Assembly (NCBI RefSeq): GCF_963576615.1
Contig: NC_088708.1
Coordinates: 8,060,001 to 8,124,000, forward strand
Length of the DNA: 64,000 nt
Reading direction: 5' to 3'
From: Watersipora subatra
Taxonomy: Eukaryota > Bryozoa > Gymnolaemata > Cheilostomatida > Watersiporidae
Positions 28,101 to 37,115 of the stretch are shown here, one piece after another. Each line of letters begins with the position of its first letter. Position 1 is the first letter of the stretch. The notes beneath the pieces are model-generated. The model saw only the letters and a program-made list of their open reading frames with translations, searched no databases and was not told where the DNA came from. The position numbers and the translations under genes are program-made.

Positions 28101-30422
28101 GGCCATGCAGCTATTAATGGGGTACCACAAGTTTAAAAAGTACAGAAAAAAGGGGATGGAAAGTCTTATCCAGTTTCTCATTATTTTAATTTTAGTCACA
28201 ATTATGGTGAAGAATCAACTTCCTTTACATTTAGATATATGCGAGTGTAAATGATATAGAAGGACTAATAAAACAAATTAATGTAAACTAACCCTGTGGT
28301 TCAGACGGAATATCGGCTTTATTTGTCAAAAAAACTTGTTCAGCTATTGTTACATCCTTATGTTTTTTTATTAACCAAAGTTTAAAAACTGGTATTTTTC
28401 CATCTAATTTAAAACAAGCTACAGTAACCCCATTATATAAAAAAGTTGATGTAAATCTATGTGATAATTATTGTCCCATTTCAATACTTACAATTTTTAA
28501 TAAAATATTCAAAATGAAACTTTTGTGAACATTGCCATGATTTTTGGAAAATCATAATACGGTTTCAGAAAACAACTATCTACAGCTGATGCCCTTGCGA
28601 AGTTTAAACATCAGACCTTACAAGCCCGTAGTGAAGGGAAGTGTGTATGAGGAATTTTTGTGGATTTCAAAAAGGCTTTTGATACCATCAATCATAAAAT
28701 TCTGACAACAAAACTTGAAAAACACGGCTTTGACAATACATATTGTCAATGGTTGAAAAGTTATCTAACAAATCGAACACAATCAACTAAGATTCAAAAT
28801 AGTATTTTTTCATCGCAAACATTACTTCATGGAGTTCCTCAAGGCTCTGTCTTAGGTCCTTCATTGTTTTTAATTTGTATAAACGATCTACATAACTGTT
28901 TGCTACATTGTCGCTGGATACTATATGCCGATGATATAAATGTGTTTCACGAATCAAAAGACCTTAATAAAGTTTCCAATGATCAAAACAATGACCTTTA
29001 AAGTTTATATATTTGGTGAACCTCAAACAAATTGACTATTAATATGGAAAAACCCAATACATTGTTTTGCAAAACCCCCAAAATAAATTTAAGTTTACTG
29101 ATAAAATCCTTAACATAAACTCACAAATTATCTCTAACTCTGATACTATTAAATTTTTAGGTATAACGTTAAATAAACATGTAAATTGGTCACACAAAAT
29201 TTATTTGATCTTGCAAAAATTACATCCTATTTCAGGGTTATTGTTTAGATGTTCCCAGCGTCTTCCTGAATATATTTTACTACGGATTTACAATTCTTAT
29301 GTAAACTCAAAAATAACTTACTGTGTTGAAGTATGGGGAAATGCTCCAGCTGTGTACTTAAATCATCTATTTTTTCTTCAAAAAAGGCTCGTTCGTATTA
29401 TTTGTAAAAAATATTTCCTATATCCTACTAAAGAGCTTTTCCAAACCTTTAAACTTTTGGACATTTTTCGGTTATATAAATATCATACTTTGCTTCGTGC
29501 TTTTCTAACATTTCAAGATTATCTTCAAAACATTGTGTCTGTAAAAATTACGAGACAAAGTTTTATAAGTTTACCCTTTCCACCATCTAGCTCCACTGCC
29601 AGCCATTGAAAAACAACATACCAAGAATCGGTGCTATGGAATCAACTACCTATCTATATGTTAAACAACAGGACCATTTCCGAATTTAAAAATAGTCTAA
29701 GAGTTCATTTTCTGGAGCGGGAGTGTCTATTTTTTTCTGCTATCATCTAACTGGGCCTTGCCTTGACCGGTTCGCCATTGCATATAGGCCTCATCATCAT
29801 CTCCTTTGTGTTGCTATATTTATTGCTCGTTATTAGAAATTAATTATACACTTTTATGTTGACAACCATGTGATGTGTTTATCACTTCAATTTTTTGTTC
29901 TATTTTCCCATTGATGAAATAAACAAACACATCTTGAAGGGAAAACTTAGCTTCTCTTAATTGTCCCATTTTAATATAATTGTCTTGTCTCCTCACTCTG
30001 TTGTTTTGTCAGGAAAAGGGGACACGGAATGGCACTTGTAGGACATTAAACATGTGCCATATAACACATGTAATAGATATTCATGACAAGTGCTTCATCA
30101 AGAAGAAACCCTTTGAAAAATGAGAGAGAGAGACACTCTGTGTAGTTACCACGAGCTAGCACTAGAAACAAGTCAAACAACAGAAACTACACTACCAACA
30201 GTGAAGAATCGTAAGGTCAAAATGCTTATTTAGACCAGGGTGATTCTATACAGTTAGTTAGGTCTGCAGAAAATGTTAGCGAAGCAATAAAGACATTTTG
30301 AAAACCTAGAAAATCTCTGTTAAACTGTGTTTTACAAACGCGATTTGTGTTGGAATTGTGATAATTTCAGAGTTATTTTCTCCTTTTAAGAGTTAAAAAC
30401 AATACTATTTATACATGCACTG

Positions 30423-30513
<91 letters not shown>

Positions 30514-30767
30514 CTAAAAATATTACCTTCACTTTTGGAATGAACACCCCGAGTCAGTATTCTGTTGGTACCAATTGAGCTACTAATTTGTAACTCGGGC
30601 ACAGAAAAAAGAGGTGATCTATCTTTTTGTTCATTGCAGGTTAGCAAGGACTGAATGCGACTACTAACAGATAAACTTCGAGGCTTGATGACGCTGGCCT
30701 TTAACAATATATCTGTTTGTTTGCGAAGCAAAGATGCTGCTTTGATACCACGTTGAAAAAGTGCCAT
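7132..30767 (-). CDS. C1QBP: C1QBP/p32 (MAM33 family) mitochondrial matrix protein, complete six-exon gene
   Basis: Minus-strand exons in order: 30767-30527, 22386-22242, 20761-20677, 19357-19249, 8231-8137 and 7284-7132 (stop). All borders are GT/AG and phases agree throughout, giving 275 residues (human is 282). Exon 1 encodes an arginine-rich, serine-rich mitochondrial presequence starting MALFQRGIKAA. Later exons follow the p32 fold: EGDQQFLEFLQSEI, then TITVEFNVNHSV (human ITVTFNINNS), a PDFQITLHKA strand, a segment ending WNDNTYSVSAELLDP, and the final helices NMYDMLMLML and FCEQLVDLSTDYE. The family forms acidic doughnut-shaped trimers in the matrix and supports mitochondrial translation and RNA metabolism. 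Introns are 8.1, 1.5, 1.3, 11.0 and 0.85 kb and are full of transposons. A transposon end lies about 90 bp upstream of the start codon. No TATA box was seen. Confidence 0.93.
8296..9039. mobile_element. mariner/Tc1-type MITE, TA target duplication
   Basis: The ends CAGTCAAACATGGATAACTC and CAGTGAAACATGGATAACTC (reverse complement of the right end) match at 19 of 20 positions and are flanked by TA (8,294-8,295 and 9,040-9,041). The 744-bp body carries further GTTCGAGTTATC-type subterminal repeats and no transposase. It lies in C1QBP intron 4, next to a TA microsatellite. Confidence 0.85.
9642..9750. repeat. dispersed ~110-bp repeat, copy 1
   Basis: The segment containing TATAACACTCCGCACTTTTT and GCAGTAGGCCTGACCACTTA occurs again in the same orientation at 56,585-56,700. 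Both copies run into TATA-rich sequence. The family is not recognised. Confidence 0.75.
9990..10640 (-). pseudogene. decayed transposon-type ORF with a HTFxxCDxVSSFAGK motif and cysteine-rich tail
   Basis: Read on the minus strand in several broken frames. The segment around 10,570-10,520 gives HTFSHCDVVSSFAGKRK, close to the HAFTGCDTVSxFxGxGK motif of a widespread multicopy invertebrate ORF family. Further along (10,145-9,990) there is a cysteine-rich tail with CHTSI, a hydrophobic stretch and clustered Cys, as in the tails of that family. Several frameshifts and stops are present. I know this family only as uncharacterised, transposon-like sequence. The limits are approximate. Confidence 0.45.
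12259..12924. mobile_element. piggyBac-type MITE, TTAA target
   Basis: Both ends carry TTAA followed by CCCTTTCGCAGGCG (left) and CCCTTTTGCAGGCA (right, reverse complement). TTAA duplication with a CCCTTT start is typical of piggyBac-mobilised MITEs. The body is 666 bp including TTAA, AT-rich and non-coding. It lies in C1QBP intron 4. Confidence 0.8.
13175..13561. repeat. 24-bp minisatellite open on both strands
   Basis: About sixteen copies of a 24-bp unit built on GAGCCGATAAACAGACTCGA. Because 24 is a multiple of 3 and the unit lacks stops, the plus strand reads GEPINRLD repeats within a 164-codon frame (13,178-13,672). The minus strand reads SVYRLTIE repeats within a 140-codon frame. Copies differ mainly at GATGGT, GTGGGT and GAGGGC. 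No promoter, splice context or flanking domain indicates translation. Confidence 0.9.
14210..14217 (+). promoter_or_regulatory. TATA box of the nested zinc-finger gene
   Basis: TATAAATA lies about 30 bp upstream of a TTCATTC initiator-like site near 14,239-14,245 and 48 bp upstream of the ATG at 14,258. The leader would be very short (about 15-20 nt). A GACGTCAT (CRE/ATF-like) element lies about 33 bp further upstream. Confidence 0.6.
14258..14668 (+). CDS. small intronless C2H2 zinc-finger protein, nested in C1QBP intron 4
   Basis: The product has 136 residues. I chose the ATG at 14,258 because the TATA box at 14,210-14,217 places the transcription start downstream of the in-frame ATG at 14,168. 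Two adjacent classical C2H2 fingers fill the N-terminus: CTFC with HARVH (C-x2-C-x12-H-x3-H) and CSSC with HVSAEH (C-x2-C-x12-H-x4-H). A very basic tail follows, with RPRARSPRR, a run of five histidines and RRPYWRPARD. The end is short and acidic (DSIGDDSDPLGLLDSP). It is probably a nuclear nucleic-acid-binding protein. A histone-type 3' stem-loop begins 26 nt after the stop codon. That, the TATA box and the lack of introns make the transcription unit look like a replication-dependent histone gene, although the protein is not a histone. It lies antisense within a C1QBP intron. It could also belong to a transposon; I see no flanking terminal repeats. Confidence 0.7.
   Translation: MKHSCTFCDFSCHKERDLQRHARVHRHRCSSCDEVFTTQPLLHAHVSAEHRRTQSTQTESQRPRARSPRRQHHHHHRGQRYQRPRQDRRPYWRPARDACPTPRHEVESKIVRPSVDSIGDDSDPLGLLDSPVKIDF
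14695..14714 (+). terminator. histone-type mRNA 3' stem-loop
   Basis: GGCCCT-TCTC-AGGGCC followed by ACCA: a six-base-pair stem, a UYUN tetraloop and the ACCA flank. This is the SLBP-binding element that ends replication-dependent histone mRNAs in animals. It starts 26 nt after the zinc-finger stop codon, the usual distance. A purine-rich downstream element for U7 snRNP is not obvious; TTTAAGGG follows at about 15 nt. Confidence 0.8.
15212..16344. mobile_element. hAT-type MITE, disrupted by a nested insertion
   Basis: It starts CAGGGGTGTCC and ends GGACATGCCGG. The flanking 8-bp sequences CTCTACAC and CTCAACAC differ at one base, fitting a hAT 8-bp target duplication. A 645-bp piggyBac-type MITE is inserted inside. 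A chance open frame at 16,061-16,360 spans both elements and is not a gene. Confidence 0.7.
15592..16236. mobile_element. piggyBac-type MITE nested in the hAT element
   Basis: TTAA at both ends, with CCCCCTAGAACCCTGGTCG inside the left end and CCCTTTGAACCCTAACGCCG inside the right (reverse complement). The body is AT-rich and non-coding. It must be younger than its host element. Confidence 0.7.
16368..17660. mobile_element. hAT-type MITE, family A copy 1
   Basis: A 1,293-bp element with ends CCGGGGTGTCAAAC and CACAGGTGTCAAAC (right, reverse complement) and a perfect 8-bp target duplication ACCTATCT (16,360-16,367 and 17,661-17,668). GGGCCACATGTGGCCCGCGG lies near the right end. No transposase is present. 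It is about 90% like copy 2 by eye. Confidence 0.9.
18010..18798. mobile_element. mariner-type MITE, TA target duplication
   Basis: The ends CAATGGAACCTCGGTTCTCG and CAGTGGAACTTCGGTTTTCG (right, reverse complement) are flanked by TA. Repeats of the TCTCGA and TTTCGA type recur inside. A 14-bp stem (18,260-18,273 with 18,286-18,299, TCCCTAGCAAATCT) lies within. The open frame at 17,993-18,217 is a by-product. Confidence 0.85.
19837..19924. repeat. 30-bp tandem repeat, three copies
   Basis: Three consecutive copies of a 30-bp unit beginning AAATCAATAGGTAC and containing ATCTTTGTTGAC. The third copy is slightly shorter and diverged. It lies in C1QBP intron 3. Confidence 0.85.
20876..22164. mobile_element. 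hAT-type MITE, family A copy 2
   Basis: A 1,289-bp element that begins CAAGGGTGTCAAAC and ends GACACCTGTG, with a perfect 8-bp target duplication GCATAGGG (20,868-20,875 and 22,165-22,172). It fills most of C1QBP intron 2. Chance open frames inside it have no coding features. Confidence 0.9.
22825..23702. mobile_element. foldback-type MITE copy 1 with long inverted ends
   Basis: Inverted arms of about 160 bp start AGGTTGACTTGCAACAAAAT and contain the AAAATATGTGG and ACAAGCTCTTAAAAGCTC blocks. TTAA lies on both sides (22,821-22,824 and 23,703-23,706), which suggests TTAA targeting. The centre has no transposase. It lies in C1QBP intron 1. Confidence 0.8.
24666..25589. mobile_element. foldback-type MITE copy 2
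   Basis: Same family as the element at 22,825-23,702: the same AGGTTGACTTGCAACAAAAT start and the same inner blocks on both arms, with more decay (the right end reads AAGTGAACCT). Flanks are ATAA and TAAA, so the target duplication is not clean. Confidence 0.8.
26060..26160. repeat. GC-rich dispersed repeat fragment
   Basis: The segment with GCGCCCTCTCAGTAGAGAGG and GTACTCCCCCGGAA recurs in diverged form at about 62,185-62,240 (GCGCCTTCTCAGTG, GTTCTCCCCTGGGAAA). A separate cluster of GGGTACGCGTCC and GTACCCCTGCGTACCCCC lies at 26,890-26,960. The family is not recognised. Confidence 0.5.
26970..27560 (+). pseudogene. decayed Ty3/Gypsy-type gag fragment
   Basis: In shifting frames the translation gives KFKAQAQDVDASIDDILIDL, then ECEKGMRWIVKKINDSKVKK, then LLLKANEL followed by LHDAVEIC and a decayed ASES region. 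These fit the FxxRxQxxGESxDxFLxxL, LIRDRIVxGIxDxxVRExLL and LTLxxAxxICRAxE pattern of Gypsy gag capsids. Multiple stops and frameshifts are present. No LTR was found. It lies in C1QBP intron 1. Confidence 0.45.
28255..29935 (+). pseudogene. non-LTR retrotransposon (Jockey/CR1-like LINE) reverse transcriptase, 5'-truncated and broken
   Basis: Reverse transcriptase blocks appear in order: PCGSDGISALF, a PLYKK...NYCPISIL region, FRKQLSTADAL, VDFKKAFDTINHKIL (28,660 on), LLHGVPQGSVLGPSLF and the catalytic YADD block (28,926 on). IKFLGITLNKHVNW and ITYCVEVWGNA follow in the 29,067-29,609 frame. At least four stops or shifts lie between the blocks, at about 28,290, 28,527, 28,648 and 29,000. The tail reads GATGAAATAAACAAACAC, a usual LINE 3' end. 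No endonuclease domain is present, so the copy is 5'-truncated. It lies in C1QBP intron 1, antisense to the gene. Confidence 0.85.
30424..30514. repeat. TA microsatellite next to the C1QBP exon 1 donor
   Basis: About 90 bp of almost pure TA dinucleotides ends roughly 6 bp from the exon 1 splice donor (GTAATA, 30,526-30,521 on the minus strand). Confidence 0.9.
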
Positions 30768-30854
30768 GCTGAGCAACGTTGAAATTTGCAAGTCTAGCGC
30801 TTCACCGGAAAACGTGAGTTTGGTTGGGTTCACTTGATGGCATGTCGGATAATA

Positions 30855-33356
30855 TTTAAAAGGAATTATGGACGGTTGGGCGACAGTCAATAGGGCGACA
30901 GACACTTAGGCGACACTTTCGGTTTGAAAGGCGACAACTTCAGACGGAAAGGCGACACAGCGGACAAACAGGCGACAATTCTGGACATTGAGGCGACAAT
31001 TCTGAGGACAGGATTAATTCAAAATATTAAGTCCTGTTATGGCTTGTTATGTTGTTGTGAGTTAGTAGTGAAAACTAACAAAACACCAACTTTATTGATG
31101 CCCAGATCAGAAATCTTGCATTAGTATATTTTTTACGCCTTGCTCCACCTTATTTCCTTAGCATCTATTACCTGCTTATATCCTCATTAATCTGATTACA
31201 TTATTCTTTTACACACAGTAGAATTTCATATTGTATTAATGAATGTACCAAATATTTATTTAATTGAGATAGTTATTATTTAAAAAAACTGCTGAGATTA
31301 ATCTGTCTTTAATCACCCAACTATTCTTCTGTTCATCTTTTTCCACAAATTTAACTTTAGAGTCTGTCAACACGCTCAGACGTCATTTAGCCAGTCACTA
31401 TTTTCTTTTTCACTTTCTTTCTTGAATGCTTGGAAAAACTGGCAAGTTGCTTATCAGTGTGGCAAGAGTCTGAGATTCCTTACCGCCTAATTTATGACAT
31501 CATAGATTTACCAACTTTTTCAACCTCTTTGAAGCGATGCATTCTTGAGTCACTAGCATACCGCTGTTGATGAGTCATTATACTACCTTTGGCTCATGTA
31601 TCATGTATTAGGACCCTCAGTAGTAGATCTCAAATTAATGTATATTCTTGTTCTGATTGCAGTATGAAAATAAATACATACATATGGGTTTAGCTTTATA
31701 CATTTTAATAAATTTGCTTTTTGGTACATTTATACAAATATTAAAGCTGATTTTTATCATATATAACTTTTAAAAATACGTATATCAATAGTTTGCAGCA
31801 TTAATTTTTTTTACAATGACTTTATTCTGATTGATACTATGTAGATAAACCCATCTAGCGATAGAACTTCTCTTTCCTATCTAGAATGACGAGATCAGGT
31901 TCACGGTTATAAACTGGCAACTGAATATTACTTTCTACTAATTCTAAAACTTACATGAGAAGATAATTTGAATTACAGGAGTATAATTGTACACAGTGAC
32001 TCGCAGGTGCTCGAATGCACTTGCACTTCCAATCATACACAAAAATAATTGCAGGAAATTCTCTACACCACTATTTAATAAAGTTGATATTAAAGTTCAA
32101 GCCGATGGCTGCCTATGTAATATCTTCCCATCTTTTCTGAAGTCTGTCCTTTGTTAAAACAGTCGTGTATAAAAAAGATGCCATGATGTGGCATATGGCA
32201 GCATTAACCTGCAACTGAGTATATATCACAAAGGTCTTTGAGGTGTTGATCACTTCTCATTGTCTCAAACTACAGGTTGTGTGTGCCATCGGGATCTGTG
32301 ACAAGGGTAATTCGGTCAAATATCCCAAGTGACTCTAGGGTAACATGGCATCAGGACCGGTTGATTTCTATGCTTTGGAATGGATCATTTCTCCATAAGC
32401 TTTCTGTGATGCTGTTTAGTCTTCTTGCAACAAGCTGCAGAAGTTAGTAAAATATGGATATATCTTAGACACCTATGTCAGAAAAAGCCTTCATTCTTCA
32501 TACTCAAATAAAATCTCAACAAATATAGATCAGTGTGAACCGCAATTTAGCCTATTGAGTCTGCATTATAATGACATTGAATAATTATTATAATTGTAAA
32601 GAAACAAGGATAAGGAAATCATTATTTCCACAAGTAAATGAGAAAACACAATAATAGGGAATTGTCTTTTCATCTCACACAAAGAGCAAACTCTTCTCCC
32701 AGTTACTGTTAATTTCGACGATCGAAACCATAAAACTATTTTTTCTTGAGGTAAGATAACTCTAAAGTTTCAACAATCCGAGACAAGATAACTCTAAAGT
32801 TTCAATAATCAGAGACAAGATTGTCGACAATTCAGCCGAGAATGTGACTTTTCGAACAGTTTTGAACAAACATGCTGATACAAAAGCAAGTTTTGATGTT
32901 TTAATTGAATAAGCTAGATGCATGTTTAAAAAAAAAACCTTATTATTTTGTTAACTGTCTGGGCTAGCATAATCAGAGAAATCTCAATCCCACCAATGAT
33001 ATACAGCCCCCCATGGGGGCTGTTTATCATTGATCCCACCAATGGCGTTTAAAAATACATGTTGCAATTTCGATTTATAAAAAATTCTGTAAAAAAAACA
33101 TTAACACTGTCAAGGCTACGTTTCAAAAATATACGTAAGCATTGCACACAACGACAGCATCTCATAGTTTGTCAGTACATTACCTTGCCTTCAACCAAAC
33201 AGCAAACCAATTTGTCGCCTTTTAGTCTAGAATTGTCGCCGGCTTGTCTGCCGTGTCGCCTTTCTGTCTAAAGTTGTCGCCTTTTGAACCAAAAGTGTCG
33301 CCTAAGTGTCTGTCGCCCTAGTGACTGTCGCCCAAAAGTCCAGTTACCATTTAAAA
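30855..33356. mobile_element. 2.5-kb transposon-like element with GGCGACA-repeat inverted ends
   Basis: Inverted ends of about 150 bp (30,855-31,010 and 33,209-33,356) consist of seven GGCGACA motifs spaced 15-21 bp apart, in the same order and spacing at both ends (GGGCGACAGTCA, AGGGCGACAGACACTTAG and so on). The interior is AT-rich and non-coding, so it is probably a non-autonomous DNA transposon. I cannot place the superfamily, and no clear target duplication was found. The left end lies about 90 bp upstream of the C1QBP start codon. Confidence 0.75.
32994..33032. repeat. 39-bp palindromic micro-insertion A
   Basis: A near-perfect hairpin: left arm AATGATATACAGCCCCC, right arm GGGGGCTGTTTATCATT, one mismatch, with a 3-nt centre. 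It is bounded by CAATGATA and TATCATTG and flanked on both sides by the direct repeat ATCCCAC (32,987-32,993 and 33,033-33,039), as if inserted. It lies inside the GGCGACA element. Confidence 0.75.
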
Positions 33357-33639
33357 GTCCCTCGACAACCTTTTATTAAATCTGCTACCACACAAACAAC
33401 GAGTCCCACAAAATTGAGTTCAGTTTTAGGAGTAGCGTATATGTTTCGCGTAAATATGTACGTGCTCTTCCGACATCGTCATGTTCAGAGGACGTTTTAT
33501 CTTTTAAAAGATAAATTAACAAAATCAAACCATTGTATAAAATCAGTAAACAGTAAATTATTGTTTATTTAAAACGATATTTTGTTGATTGTGGTTTTAA
33601 AACTTTAAATGTTAATTAATAGCTTTCCGTAGGTTAAAC

Positions 33640-33673
33640 CAATGATATAAACCCCCGTGGGGGTTTATATCAT
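33640..33673. repeat. 34-bp palindromic micro-insertion B
   Basis: Perfect 15-bp arms ATGATATAAACCCCC and GGGGGTTTATATCAT around a GT centre, preceded by CA. It is flanked by a perfect 9-bp direct repeat AGGTTAAAC (33,631-33,639 and 33,674-33,682). It shares the CAATGATAT...CCCCC layout of micro-insertion A. Confidence 0.8.
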
Positions 33674-33682
33674 AGGTTAAAC

Positions 33683-36596
33683 TTCGACGACAATGTCATT
33701 TTATCGATATTTTATATTTTATTAGCAGAACAATTGTAACTATGTTTCATATTATTACATTCAATCAATTGTACGCTGTAATCAATAGGTTGAACAGTTT
33801 TTAAATCGATTTTCGTAGTTTTATGCTAGCATGTCAAACTAGTTTCCTGAATATTTAGCAGAGAAGACGAAAATGTAAAATAGTTTGTAAAAATCCTGTT
33901 GTATTTCTTTTGTTTCTACTGACTAGGATTTGGCAACAATTGGTAGGTTATCAGATTTAGGCATCAGTTAGTTTTATGCCAAAAGTGTACCTTTATTTCT
34001 ATTGCTAACATAGTAATTTTTAGAGGGTGTTTTACAACATAGTGACACTGTCATGGGTGGATGTGGAAAAATTATGTTATGCATAATTAATCTGAATCTA
34101 CACACAACATCAGTGTTGAATTTGCTTTGTCAGCTCATTCTATTTTGACTATGTTCAGTTGGTGTTCTTTTGCTTTGTCATGTGGGAACTATTTTGATTG
34201 TTACTGGTTCAGGTACAAGTGAAGGTATGAAGCTATTGTAAGCAATTCTGAATTTACCAGTAAAATTTAGTTTTTATTCTATAAGTCCAACAATTAAAAT
34301 ACACAACCAACAAAATTCTAAACAATAATATTAATGACAAAAGGTTAAAATATCCAATAAAAGTTACATCCTCACTCGAACGGTCATCCATGTTTGCTTG
34401 CTTGGTTCTTACAGCTGCGGGTTTCAACAGTCAAACAAGAGTCATTGCATTCCTTATGTATAGAGGCTCGTTAGTTGAGATAGGAAAGTTGAGTAGGGAA
34501 GGGAGGCTCCAGAGGCAGGGGAAAAGAGAGGGAGGCTCCAGAAACAGGAATGTGCCTCAGCAGGCAGAGGGACCCTCAGCTGGTCCTTGAGAAGGAGAGA
34601 TAAATAGATCAATTAACAGACGCTGAGTCGTTGGAGCTGTTCTCTTTTATAGATGTCTCTGTTAGCCTGTGAGAAGGTGTTTAGGCAATCAGGTTCTGTT
34701 CCTTGCGTTGCAGAGAGTTAGAAATTGAGTGAACTTGTTTTAAGTACATCATGGGAGTGTAATGATTGGAAATAATGACTACTAACTCCAATTGTCCTGG
34801 TCGTGTTTGGTACAGGTCTGATATCTTTTAATGGTTTTCTGGCATGTCAATTGACGTCCCTTTACTCATGGGCTCATGAATGGCACCCCTCTAATGCAAA
34901 GAGTTTCAGTAGCTTTCTATGGCGTTTCCAATAAAAAGTCGAACTGTTTAATTTGACGTTTTTTAATTTTATTAAATCAGAGCAACTGCTTTTCGTGTGC
35001 AAAATATTGCGAGAGCAAATGCAATATTGTATGCGATGTCTGTTGTTTATAATATATTTACAAAACTGATAACTATCTATTAATTCTTATTTTCAACGCG
35101 GCTTTGTATATACGCATGTAACTAAATATTGTATTATTATCTTATTGCCGTTGATTGAAAAATTCCGCAAATAAACGTAATAATATATAAAATTATTACT
35201 GATTCGCACAGCATCCCTGCTTATCACAATGGCTTCTAAATTCACTGTTGCATTGACTGAATTCACTGACTGCATTGGCCAATATCAGACTGCAATTTGT
35301 TTAGACCATAAAAGATACTTGTAGCTAGCTTTGTTTAAGTAATGAGGTTTATGGTAATGGTTATTTTAGCCGATTGTTCACTTTAATCACACTCATTGTA
35401 CTTGTGAGATAGGCATAAAGTTTGTATATCGCTGTTAATTGGTATCTTTGAGTAGTAGATAGATTCGGGCATCGTTTGGTAGAGTTTGTCATCCTGGCAT
35501 TTGGTTGCATTCATTTGAAGTTCTTTTTAATGTAAATAATAAACCAATTCTTTCATTTTTGGTAGTTTCAATCTATCAAATCACATGCATTTAAAGCATC
35601 TCTAAATCAATGTATATTATTTTGGAACATGGCCTATGAGCTTTTTCATGAGCTGTTTTGAAGGTGGTTTTGTTTGTTTACTGGATTGTCATGTCTGACA
35701 CCACTATACAATTAACTTTAGGCTGTGCAGTATTACAAGTTATGACACTTTTAAATAGCAAAGTAATATAGTGCCTAGACATGCCGAAAGTCTGCTGTAA
35801 TGTGGGTAATATGACTCCATTTTTTTTATTTAAAGAGCTAATCTCTTTAAAATTTTAAGTCAATTTGGCCCAACCAATTTACTGAAATAGCATGTTCTGT
35901 AAATTGACAAGAATAGAATGTACAATAGCATGTCCATGAGAATGGATTTTATATGGTAGATTCCATGAAATTTAATGCTCATTTCTAGTATTACACTCCT
36001 AAGAGGTGAAAGAGATACAAAAACATTTGTTCACAGGCTGAGACTCAATGTTGTTCACATGTTTGGTTCGATGTAGCTATAGTTCGATTCTTACTATACA
36101 ATAAAATTGTCCGAAAGGGCAACAGCGCTATGGATATCTATCTGTTAGACTACTAAAGACATCAATATAATAAAACCTTAAATTGCTGTCCAGCTTATCG
36201 GGAATCTGACCGATTCATCTGCTAGTCATCCTATATTAATCATGTGAATTTTGATCTTGCAATGCTAAGTGTTTGGTGTTGGCAGCCTGTTGCATATTTT
36301 TTAAGGACAATTACTGCTAATCAAAAACTCTTGCTCACTAGCTAAATCTATATATATATATAAATCTCCAAGTTTTTCATCTGTTGATAAGCTGTTTTTT
36401 AATAGCCATGCAATGTCGGGCATTCGGCTAGTATTGACTGTAATATGAGCAGTGTCCTTCCGTCTGTCTGTCCGAAGCCACACTAAAGTTGCAAACATAC
36501 TAGACGATTTTATCGCATGCTTCATGAGGAGCGCGAAGATATCGCTGGCATGTGCCTAAACACACTTGAGTGATTCACCAGCAAACAATAACATGG
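33683..36596. other. intergenic DNA, nothing recognised
   Basis: AT-rich intergenic sequence between the C1QBP upstream region and the Polinton. There is a short purine-rich patch at 34,480-34,560 (GGGAGGCTCCAGA repeated twice) and a small TA run at 36,350. No exon or transposon end was recognised. Confidence 0.45.
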
Positions 36597-36602
36597 GCAC
36601 GC

Positions 36603-37055
36603 AGTAGTATGTAATATGGAGATTCTGGACCAGAATTTTTGCCCTGGCATTTTTTGTCTAAAGATGGAAAAATTTAGAATTTAAAGTTTTCAAAATCCGA
36701 GGGATTTTGAAAAATGGATGTTAGAAATAAAATGGAGAGAGTTAGAAACAGGCACGGCTGTCACCTAGGTGACACGCGACTGCAGGACCTTTCGGTGCTG
36801 GTCACGCTTGCCATTTGTACCTTTATTATACAAAATTCTTTAAACCATGAAAACTCAAAATCAGATACACAAACTCATGCTGATTTAAAAAAATGGATAT
36901 TAGAAATAAAATGGAGAGAGTTAGAAACAGGCACGGCTGTCACCTAGGTGACACGCGACTGCAGGACCTTTCGGTGCTGGTCACGCTTGCTTTTTTTGCA
37001 CCTATTTATTATACAAAATTCTTTAAACCTCTGATTGTCTATTTATTATACGCTT
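36603..37055 (+). repeat. Polinton left terminal inverted repeat
   Basis: A 453-bp inverted repeat of 51,121-51,573. It contains two direct copies, 180 bp apart, of a roughly 100-bp block (36,711-36,812 and 36,891-36,991). The block holds ATGGAGAGAGTTAGAAACAG, the 16-bp perfect palindrome TGTCACCTAGGTGACA (36,759-36,774 and 36,938-36,953) and CTGCAGGACCTTTCGGTGCT. The open frames inside are repeats of the PolB start region, not genes. In Polintons the inverted ends are integrase substrates and probable protein-primed replication origins. Confidence 0.95.
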
Positions 37056-37115
37056 TTCTTTAAGCCTACATCAATTCATTTGACTAACATTTAAAGCTTT
37101 GTAATAATAAATAAA

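Noticed and set aside
30768-30905. A 46-codon N-terminal extension of C1QBP from the ATG at 30,905
   Set aside because: The extension would start in the transposon inverted repeat. The ATG at 30,767 gives a typical mitochondrial presequence and a total length close to the family's.
36714-36947. ORFs starting MDVRNKMERVRN in both terminal repeats
   Set aside because: They derive from the duplicated PolB start block, have no conserved domain and end after one repeat unit.
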